From an uncultured Neisseria sp. (GTDB lineage: Bacteria; Pseudomonadota; Gammaproteobacteria; Burkholderiales; Neisseriaceae), in the NCBI GenBank assembly GCA_937919795.1, contig CALFOA010000078.1:1-5309 (forward strand): a DNA stretch of 5,309 nucleotides, read 5' to 3'. Both the position numbers and the translations under genes were made by a program. The notes under the pieces are model-generated. The model ran no database searches and was not told the DNA's origin. It saw only the letters and a program-made list of their open reading frames with translations. The first letter of the stretch is position 1; each line of letters opens with the position of its first letter. This document shows positions 1-4,838 of this stretch, in pieces.

Positions 1-1038
1 GATCTGGATGGGTGCGCATTTGCTGCCAAACATGGGGAAGCTGAACACGCTGCCCACCACGCACAAAGCACACAGCATACCGGCCAGCGCCAGCGGTTTG
101 AGCCCGGCCTCGCGTACGCTTTGCCAACGTGTGGTCAGCCCCAGCGCGAACATGGCGATGGTGAGCAGAAAGGTATCGAAAGTCAGGACGGCCTGATAGA
201 GTGGCGGCGGCAGCTGTACTAAGCTGTTAACCACCACTATCGCCAAAAAACCGACCGCAAACCACGGCAACACCGCCTTGCCGGCTTGGGCGGGCGCACC
301 GAAACGGCGCATTAGCCACGGCAATATCAGCAGAAACGGCGCCAGCAGTAATACCCGTATCATTTTGGTGATCACCGCCACATCCGCCACCGTAGCGTTC
401 ACCGCCGCCCCGGCCGCCGCCACCTGCGCCACTTCGTGCACACTGGCGCCGGTGTAAATACCCCAGCCAAACCAAGCCGCCGCCGAGGCGTCGACCGGCA
501 TCACCCAATGCGCCAGCAGCGGATACAGCAGCATCGCCAGCGTGCCGAACACCACCACCGTGGCCACCGCCACGCCCACGTCGCGATTGTCGGCTTTCAA
601 CACCGGCTGGGTAGCCAATACCGCCGCCGCCCCGCAAATAGCGCTGCCGGCACCCACCAGCGCGGCAGTATTCGGCGCCAACTGCCAGCGCCGCCCCAGC
701 CACATCGCCAGCATAAACGTGCCCAATACCATCAACACATCCACCAGCAAGGCCGGCCAGCCGACATAAGCCAGTTGCGCCAAGGTGATTTTAAAGCCAT
801 ACAACACAATCCCCAGCCGCAGCAACCGGGTTTTGCAAAACGCCAGTGCGGGCGAGAAATGCGCCGCCCAGCGCGGAAAAATACTGTTGCCCAGCACCAT
901 ACCGGCCAAAATCGCCAGCGTTAACGGGCTGATGGCATAGGCCGACAACTGCGGCAGCGCCGATAGCTGCATACACAACCAGGCGGCCAGCGCCAGCGGC
1001 AGTAGTGATAACAACAGAGAGAAAGGGCGGTTCATCAT
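1..1038 (-). CDS. yeiH: YeiH/UPF0324 family membrane protein, putative sulfate exporter (3' end off window)
   Basis: Polytopic inner-membrane protein of the YeiH/UPF0324 family, annotated as putative sulfate exporters; the true substrate is not well established. The frame is open from the tandem ATG-ATG at 1038/1035 to base 1, giving 346 codons. Family blocks are clear: LRLGIVLYGF (residues 73-82), GAGSAICGAAAVLAT (129-143), GASVHEVAQVAAAG (197-210), VITKMIRVLLLAPF (222-235) and ALGLTT near the C-terminus. These align by memory with E. coli YeiH, which is about 349 residues, so nearly the whole protein is present. Roughly ten hydrophobic segments alternate with short loops, and the N-terminal segment SLLLSLLPLALAAWLC is the first. 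No clear Shine-Dalgarno precedes the start, which was chosen by family length and the promoter at 1089-1119. It is transcribed divergently from the VOC gene. The last residues (VFSFPMFGSKCAPIQI) depart from the usual C-terminus. Family assignment is firm; function is inferred from family naming. Confidence 0.93.
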   Translation of the reverse strand, partial: MMNRPFSLLLSLLPLALAAWLCMQLSALPQLSAYAISPLTLAILAGMVLGNSIFPRWAAHFSPALAFCKTRLLRLGIVLYGFKITLAQLAYVGWPALLVDVLMVLGTFMLAMWLGRRWQLAPNTAALVGAGSAICGAAAVLATQPVLKADNRDVGVAVATVVVFGTLAMLLYPLLAHWVMPVDASAAAWFGWGIYTGASVHEVAQVAAAGAAVNATVADVAVITKMIRVLLLAPFLLILPWLMRRFGAPAQAGKAVLPWFAVGFLAIVVVNSLVQLPPPLYQAVLTFDTFLLTIAMFALGLTTRWQSVREAGLKPLALAGMLCALCVVGSVFSFPMFGSKCAPIQI

Positions 1039-1088
1039 ATTTATGGGTTTCTATGGCTTGATAGAAAACAGCAAAGGATCGGATGCGG

Positions 1089-1119
1089 ATTATATCGTTA
1101 TCGAAAATAAAAAGGTGAA
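1089..1119 (-). promoter_or_regulatory. Candidate sigma70 promoter for the YeiH gene
   Basis: On the minus strand a perfect TATAAT (1089-1094) lies 50 bases before the ATG at 1038. A weak -35 match, TTCACC (1114-1119, 4 of 6), sits 19 bp upstream behind an AT-rich spacer. The -10 box is convincing, while the -35 and the long spacer are not. Confidence 0.5.
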
Positions 1120-1121
1120 TA

Positions 1122-1135
1122 GCGCAATGCGCAAT
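1122..1135. repeat. Tandem GCGCAAT repeat containing an 11-bp palindrome
   Basis: GCGCAAT occurs twice head to tail (1122-1128 and 1129-1135), and the overlap forms the palindrome GCGCA-A-TGCGC (1122-1132). It sits just upstream of the YeiH -35 candidate and about 30 bp upstream of the rightward -10 box. It could be an operator shared by the divergent genes. No regulator gene is visible, so this is position-based inference only. Confidence 0.35.
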
Positions 1136-1165
1136 TCGGGATAAATAGCGTTTCGGCGAATCGTT

Positions 1166-1171
1166 TATACT
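1166..1171 (+). promoter_or_regulatory. Candidate -10 box for the VOC gene
   Basis: TATACT matches the sigma70 -10 consensus at 5 of 6 positions and lies about 35 bp before the ATG at 1207, which would leave a short leader. No recognisable -35 hexamer is found 16-18 bp upstream (the sequence there is AT-rich), so the promoter would be weak or activator-dependent. Confidence 0.4.
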
Positions 1172-1193
1172 GGCCTTCCATACCCCCAAATAA

Positions 1194-1200
1194 AGAGGAA
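1194..1200 (+). promoter_or_regulatory. Shine-Dalgarno site of the VOC gene
   Basis: AGAGGAA ends 6 bases before the ATG at 1207, a good match to the anti-Shine-Dalgarno at normal spacing. It fixes the start of the VOC-family protein and is the only strong ribosome binding site in the window. Confidence 0.75.
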
Positions 1201-1206
1201 TCAATC

Positions 1207-1662
1207 ATGAAAATTACCACCGCCCCTTATGTAACGTTCAACCGCAATTGTGCCGAAGCCGTTGCCTTTTATGCCGACTTGTTGGGCGCTGAAGCCCAAG
1301 TGATGACCTTCAACGATTTGCCGCCCGAAGAAGGAATGCCGGAATTATCGGAAGCGACGAAAAAGCTGGTGATGCACGCGCAATTGGTGGTGAATGGTCA
1401 AATCTTGCTGATGGCTTCCGATATGGTGGAAGAGTTTTGTACCGCAGGTACCGGCTACCAGCCGCCGCAAGGCATGAATGTTGCCGTTACCGTCGATTCC
1501 TTGGCCGAGGGCAAGCGTTTGTTTGACGCGCTGGCCGAAGGCGGGCAGGTGCAGATGCCGTTTGAACCGACTTTCTGGGCGGCCGGTTTCGGCATCGTGA
1601 CCGACCGTTTCGGCACGCCGTGGATGCTGAATGCGGAAATGCGCGGTTCAATGCCTGTCTGA
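1207..1662 (+). CDS. PhnB-like VOC (glyoxalase-fold) family protein
   Basis: A 151-residue cytoplasmic protein of the vicinal oxygen chelate superfamily, PhnB/YjdN branch (COG2764-like), related to the 3-demethylubiquinone methyltransferase-like group. Supporting blocks are PYVTFNRNCAEAVAFYADLLGAE-type start (residues 7-29), MHAQLVVNGQILLMASD (56-72), an internal segment with LFDALAEGGQVQMP (105-118), and FWAAGFGIVTDRFGTPWMLN (123-142). These give the paired beta-alpha-beta-beta-beta layout of the fold. Length is normal for the family. The reaction is unknown: family members include metal-dependent lyases, dioxygenases and resistance proteins, and many PhnB-like proteins have no assigned substrate. 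The start is set by AGAGGAA at 1194-1200. Glu codons are 10 GAA to 2 GAG, the host pattern. The final residues M-P-V and the stop are encoded by an uptake sequence (1652-1663). It is convergent with the M16 protease gene, with a shared hairpin between them. Confidence 0.92.
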   Translation: MKITTAPYVTFNRNCAEAVAFYADLLGAEAQVMTFNDLPPEEGMPELSEATKKLVMHAQLVVNGQILLMASDMVEEFCTAGTGYQPPQGMNVAVTVDSLAEGKRLFDALAEGGQVQMPFEPTFWAAGFGIVTDRFGTPWMLNAEMRGSMPV

Positions 1663-1663
1663 A
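1652..1663 (+). repeat. DNA uptake sequence (TG-wadDUS) overlapping a stop codon
   Basis: TGCCTGTCTGAA is the 12-mer uptake sequence dialect described for Neisseria wadsworthii. It is bound by the pilin ComP during natural transformation in Neisseriaceae. This single copy lies at the end of the VOC gene, supplying its TGA stop at 1660-1662. It is 34 bases upstream of an inverted pair of the same element. Confidence 0.9.
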
Positions 1664-1697
1664 AAAATGCCGCCGGTAACACTGTTGCTACTCAAAA

Positions 1698-1709
1698 TGC
1701 CTGTCTGAA
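1698..1709 (+). repeat. DNA uptake sequence (TG-wadDUS), left arm of hairpin
   Basis: An exact TGCCTGTCTGAA in the left arm of the intergenic terminator. It is the second same-orientation copy within 60 bases. Confidence 0.9.
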
Positions 1710-1726
1710 AGTTATTTCATTAAGCT

Positions 1727-1738
1727 TTCAGACAGGCA
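1727..1738 (-). repeat. DNA uptake sequence (TG-wadDUS), right arm of hairpin
   Basis: An exact copy on the minus strand (TTCAGACAGGCA on the plus strand) that pairs with 1698-1709. It can also pair with the copy at 1652-1663. Confidence 0.9.
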
Positions 1739-1764
1739 TTTGCTTGTTTAAAACCTCTATAAAA

Positions 1765-4497
1765 CTACTTCGGATCCACCAACATCACCCGCGCATTCGG
1801 GGTGAACCACAAGAGTTTGGCGGTTTGCCGCAGGCGGGTTTGGATGATGGTGCGGTGCAGTTCGGGCAGGCGGCTGAGGTAGCGGGCGTCGCCGTAGTGG
1901 CGGTGGCTGGCGGCCAGCCGTTCCAGCCATATTTCGGGGTTTTGCTGCCGTTTGGCTTCCTGTTCGATAAACAGGCGTTGCAGGTTGTCGGCTTCGGTTT
2001 TGCTGATGTCTTCCGGCAGGCGGGTCAATATTTGTTGCGCGGCCTGCCACGCTTCGGCGGCTTGGGCGGGCGAGGTGCTGAACGAGAGTTTGCTTTCTAC
2101 CCGGTTATAGGTGGGCTGCGGCTCGGCGCTGAAGCGGGCGCCGTAAACGCTTTGGTGGCGGCTGCGCAATTCGTCTTTCAAACGGGCGTTGGCGAGGTTG
2201 ACCAGCAGTGGGATTTGTTCGGACGTTTCCGGTGTCCAGTCGTAAAACGGCTGCCACGACCAGGCGTTGATGTCGGTGCCGCCGGTGTCGTTGAGGGCGA
2301 CGCGGCGCAGGGTGGCACCTTCCAGCAGCGGCAGCATCCGGTTGCTGCTGTTTTTACGCGGGATGTCGGCCAGATATTGAATCAGCAGCGGCTTGAGTTT
2401 TTCCGGCGGCTGGTTGCTGACGAGGTAATAGGTAACCGGCGCGGCGGCCAGTTGCCGCCATTGTTGCAGCAAGTCGTTTTGGCTCAAGGCGCGGATTTCG
2501 TTCGCGTCGCCCGCGCGCGCTTCGGTTTGGCCGTGGCGCAGGATTTCCCATTCCTGCTCGAGGCGGCCGGGCAGGGATTGCAGGAACACCGGCTGGCGCA
2601 CGGCGGCGGTTTCCAGCGCGGCCTGCCAGTTGTCGGCGGTGGGGGCAAGCTGGCGGCTGCGGTAGAATTGCAGCAGGGCTTCTAAGCGGTGTTGCGGGGC
2701 TTGGGCGTCGGTGCTTTGGCGGTTGTTGTCCAAGCGGTAGTTGAAGCTTATACCTTGCTGTTGCTGCCATTGTTTGAAGGTGGAGGCGTTGAAACCGGCG
2801 GGTGCCGAACGGCTCACCACATCAGCCGCCAACTGCGCCTGCCACGAAACGGCGCCGCTTTGCTGATAACCGCTGTCGGCGATGGCTTTGAAATAGAGTT
2901 GCGAACCGGCCACCGCTTTTTGCAGTAACACGGCTTTATCGCCGTTGCTGAAGGTGAGGTAGGTGACTTTATTGTCGTGGTCAAACCCTTCGGCTGCCAA
3001 CTTGCCTTGGCCTGGGTGTACCGGAAAGGAGGGAGTGGCGGCGGGAACGGCAGCGGCAGCAGGTGCGGTGGACAGTTTTTCCGGCATCTGCTGCTTTTTC
3101 GCCTTGTTTGCGGTTTTGGCGGCGGGCGCGGCGGCGCGGGTGGCTTCCGCCGCCAACACGCTCTCGGGTGCCTGAATCAGCGTGAGCTGGTCGGGTGCGT
3201 TCAGCCATTCGCCGATGCGTCGGTTCACCGCTGCGGCGTTGATTTGATAAAGCTGGCTACGCTCTTGTGCGCGCCGCTCGGCGGAAGGGGCGGGCTGACC
3301 GGCCAACAGGGTTTCATCGGCCAATTGCACGATTTTCTGTATATCGTCGGGCAAGGGCTCGTTTTTCAGGTGTTGGTGCAGCACTTTGCGGTAGGCCGCG
3401 GTTTCTTCTTCGCTGGCGGGCTGCTGCCGGATCTGTTCGACCAGTTGCTTGAGTTGCGCCAGCGTTTCTTGGTGTTTGCCGGCTTCCGAATCGGCATAAA
3501 AGCCCAGCGAACCGGTTTGCTTGCCGATATTGCCCTGCTTGAGGCTGACCGCCGCGCCGGATTGTTGCAGGCGGCGGTGGATAATATGGGCGGCGAAATT
3601 ATCGAGCAGGCGCGACTGGTCGCCGGCAGCGTCGCGCGCTTGCGAAGCCGCATTGTTGAAGCGGAAAACCAGCGCCAGCTTGCTCTCGCTGTTGTCTTTG
3701 TCTTTCAGATAAGCGGTGTACGGCGTTTGGGTAAGTTTTGGCTCGTACTCGGCGGCGTTACGCGCGGGCAGCGGGATAGCGTTCAAACTGCCTAAGCCGG
3801 CACGGATTTGCGCCGCGGTTTGTTGGACATCCAGCTTGCCGACCACCACCAACACCGCATTATTGCTGCCGTACCATTTGTTGTGAAAACGGCTGGCGGT
3901 ATCCGCGCGGGCGCTGTCTATCGCGGTTTTGCTGCCGATGGGGGCATAGCGGGCGGTGCGCGAGCCGCTGTATAACAGCGCATGTTGCTGCTGGTTGAGG
4001 CGGTTTTGCACGGTTTGCTGTTGCCGCCATTCGCCGAGGATTACCTGCTGCTCGCGCGACCAATCGTCTGCCGAAAACTGTTGTGCACTCAAGATTTGAC
4101 GGTACACCGCTAAGGCTTGCGTAAGCTGGCGCGTGCCTTGCGGCGGGATCAGCATATAGCGGGTGGAGTGGTAGCCGGTGAGCGCATTGTAATGCCGCCC
4201 CATCTGCCAGCCCTGCGCATTCAAATGGGCGCTCAAACCTTGGGGGTAAGCGGTGGAACTTTGAAACACCAGATGTTCGGTGATGTGGGCAATGCCTTCT
4301 TCGCCGGTGTTTTCATCGGCGGTACCGGCATCGATTTGCAGCCGCATCGCCAAGCGTTGGCCAGCGGCGGGCACGTTGAAAATATGATAAACCAAGCCGT
4401 TATCGAGTTTGCCCTCGATATGCTGGGTCTGCCCCGCGCGTGCGGTAACGGCGGCCGATAGCGCTGTAAACAGCAGCAAAATACGGATAAACGGCAT
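1765..4497 (-). CDS. Exported M16 (pitrilysin/PqqL-like) zinc metalloprotease
   Basis: A 910-residue protease of peptidase family M16, most like PqqL (about 930 residues). PqqL-like FusC of Pectobacterium is periplasmic and degrades imported ferredoxin. The ATG at 4497 gives a clean signal peptide: n-region MPFIR, hydrophobic ILLLFTALSAAV, and cleavage after ARA at residue 21, so a periplasmic location is likely. In the N-terminal domain the inverted zinc motif HITEH (71-75) is followed by the downstream acidic pair E149 and E156 (REQQVILGEW), spaced as in pitrilysin E162/E169. An Ala/Pro/Lys-rich linker (about 448-499) joins the two halves. The catalytically inactive C-terminal half keeps the Arg/Tyr substrate-clamp pattern LRSRHQSVYG (R778, Y785), and the protein ends VMLVDPK. 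The frame stays open back to a TTG at 4605, and another ATG lies at 4530; neither has a Shine-Dalgarno and both lengthen the signal peptide's n-region. The 4497 start also lacks a clear Shine-Dalgarno. Family is certain; substrate is unknown. Confidence 0.93.
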   Translation of the reverse strand: MPFIRILLLFTALSAAVTARAGQTQHIEGKLDNGLVYHIFNVPAAGQRLAMRLQIDAGTADENTGEEGIAHITEHLVFQSSTAYPQGLSAHLNAQGWQMGRHYNALTGYHSTRYMLIPPQGTRQLTQALAVYRQILSAQQFSADDWSREQQVILGEWRQQQTVQNRLNQQQHALLYSGSRTARYAPIGSKTAIDSARADTASRFHNKWYGSNNAVLVVVGKLDVQQTAAQIRAGLGSLNAIPLPARNAAEYEPKLTQTPYTAYLKDKDNSESKLALVFRFNNAASQARDAAGDQSRLLDNFAAHIIHRRLQQSGAAVSLKQGNIGKQTGSLGFYADSEAGKHQETLAQLKQLVEQIRQQPASEEETAAYRKVLHQHLKNEPLPDDIQKIVQLADETLLAGQPAPSAERRAQERSQLYQINAAAVNRRIGEWLNAPDQLTLIQAPESVLAAEATRAAAPAAKTANKAKKQQMPEKLSTAPAAAAVPAATPSFPVHPGQGKLAAEGFDHDNKVTYLTFSNGDKAVLLQKAVAGSQLYFKAIADSGYQQSGAVSWQAQLAADVVSRSAPAGFNASTFKQWQQQQGISFNYRLDNNRQSTDAQAPQHRLEALLQFYRSRQLAPTADNWQAALETAAVRQPVFLQSLPGRLEQEWEILRHGQTEARAGDANEIRALSQNDLLQQWRQLAAAPVTYYLVSNQPPEKLKPLLIQYLADIPRKNSSNRMLPLLEGATLRRVALNDTGGTDINAWSWQPFYDWTPETSEQIPLLVNLANARLKDELRSRHQSVYGARFSAEPQPTYNRVESKLSFSTSPAQAAEAWQAAQQILTRLPEDISKTEADNLQRLFIEQEAKRQQNPEIWLERLAASHRHYGDARYLSRLPELHRTIIQTRLRQTAKLLWFTPNARVMLVDPK

Positions 4498-4574
4498 GGT
4501 AATGTGTTTTACTAAAAGAAAACCGTGCATGGTGACGGTATTTATTCGGAGCAGCGGCTGGCCGCTGCCGGTGT

Positions 4575-4620
4575 TATGCAGATTAAGTTTTTCATTATAG
4601 TTCAATCATTAATCTGTATA
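4575..4620. repeat. Inverted repeat bracketing the protease promoter
   Basis: The arms TTATGCAGATTAA-type (4575-4586) and TTAATCTGTATA (4609-4620) are complementary over 12 bp with one mismatch, including a perfect 8-bp core CAGATTAA/TTAATCTG. The 22-base centre holds the TATAAT box at 4594-4599. The placement suits an operator or a stem in the leader. No regulator is visible nearby, so the role is inferred. Confidence 0.45.
4594..4599 (-). promoter_or_regulatory. Candidate -10 box of the M16 protease gene
   Basis: A perfect TATAAT on the minus strand, about 97 bases before the preferred ATG at 4497 and 64 before the alternative ATG at 4530. The best -35 match 18 bp upstream is poor (TTCTAT), so activation or a weak promoter is likely. 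If it is used, the TTG at 4605 would be untranscribed, which supports a downstream start. Confidence 0.45.
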
Positions 4621-4726
4621 GAAGTGATGTGGGCAGGATTTACACCCGCACTACGAAACTTTAAAACAGTTGTATCGGTTTCGGTACATGAAAGGTTGAT
4701 TTGATGGGGTGAATGTGGGTTGAAAA

Positions 4727-4738
4727 TGCCTGTCTGAA
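4727..4738 (+). repeat. DNA uptake sequence (TG-wadDUS)
   Basis: An exact TGCCTGTCTGAA in the left arm of the hairpin at 4725-4757. Confidence 0.9.
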
Positions 4739-4743
4739 AAGGT

Positions 4744-4755
4744 TTCAGACAGGCA
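4744..4755 (-). repeat. DNA uptake sequence (TG-wadDUS)
   Basis: An exact minus-strand copy in the right arm of the hairpin at 4725-4757, five bases from its partner. Confidence 0.9.
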
Positions 4756-4772
4756 TTGTGTTATCTAAACCA

Positions 4773-4838
4773 TCAATACTGATAAGCCGCCAGCTTGCGT
4801 TTGATTTCCGGTAAGGCGGCGCGGGCGGCTTGTTCGCC
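4773..4838 (-). pseudogene. Host-like 3' gene remnant fused to the recombinase
   Basis: The last 21 codons before the TGA (protein tail GEQAARAALPEIKRKLAA followed by YQY) use GAA, CAA, AAA, TTA, GCT and TAT, the resident style, and are followed by a host uptake-sequence terminator. They do not match the continuation expected of a recombinase domain. The likely origin is the C-terminal end of a resident gene. The tail loosely recalls the end of patatin-like phospholipases (LGE-AARAALP pattern), but this is from memory on a very short stretch and is weak. Confidence 0.5.

Larger units (their letters stand above)
1695..1741. terminator. Bidirectional terminator built from inverted uptake sequences
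   Basis: A perfect 17-bp inverted repeat (1695-1711 against 1725-1741) encloses a 13-base loop and lies between two convergent genes, ending the VOC gene on the plus strand and the M16 gene on the minus strand. Each arm contains one uptake sequence. On the minus strand the stem runs out in TTTT; on the plus strand it ends in ATTTGCTTGTTT, a looser T-rich tail. Inverted uptake-sequence pairs serving as terminators are well known in Neisseria. Confidence 0.88.
4725..4757 (-). terminator. Uptake-sequence hairpin terminator
   Basis: A perfect 15-bp inverted repeat (4725-4739 against 4743-4757) with a 3-base loop starts 15 bases past the stop codon of the recombinase-containing frame and runs out in TTTT on the minus strand. 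Both arms contain an uptake sequence. Since it is host-specific, it most likely belonged to the resident gene whose 3' end is now fused to the recombinase. Confidence 0.85.

Noticed and set aside
227..924. Open frames of about 160 codons on both strands inside the YeiH gene
   Set aside because: They are Gly/Arg/Ala-rich or His/Gln/Arg-rich shadows of the real YeiH frame, which carries all the family motifs.
791..1204. A 137-codon minus-strand frame starting at 1204
   Set aside because: It is one frame off the YeiH reading frame and its N-terminal half is translated promoter region; the YeiH motifs are in the other frame.
1695..1741. Hairpin as an insertion-sequence or MITE-like inverted repeat
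   Set aside because: Each arm is an uptake sequence plus A/T flank, there is no target duplication, and position between convergent genes fits a terminator.
1744..2685. A 313-codon plus-strand open frame
   Set aside because: It lies wholly antisense to the M16 gene, has no recognisable domain and a biased Gly/Val/Gln composition, and is explained by the GC-rich codon pattern of the opposite strand.
2977..3795. A 272-codon plus-strand open frame
   Set aside because: It is antisense to the conserved M16 coding sequence, with low-complexity Gly/Arg/Leu composition and no Shine-Dalgarno.
4498..4605. N-terminal extension of the M16 protein to the TTG at 4605
   Set aside because: It begins with TTG at the candidate promoter, has no ribosome binding site, and would put 36 residues before a clean signal peptide.
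4621..4724. Possible small RNA or tRNA-like fold (GTGGGC...CCCGCAC and TGTATC...GGTACA)
   Set aside because: The stems are short, need bulges or wobble pairs, and do not assemble into a cloverleaf or a known riboswitch core.
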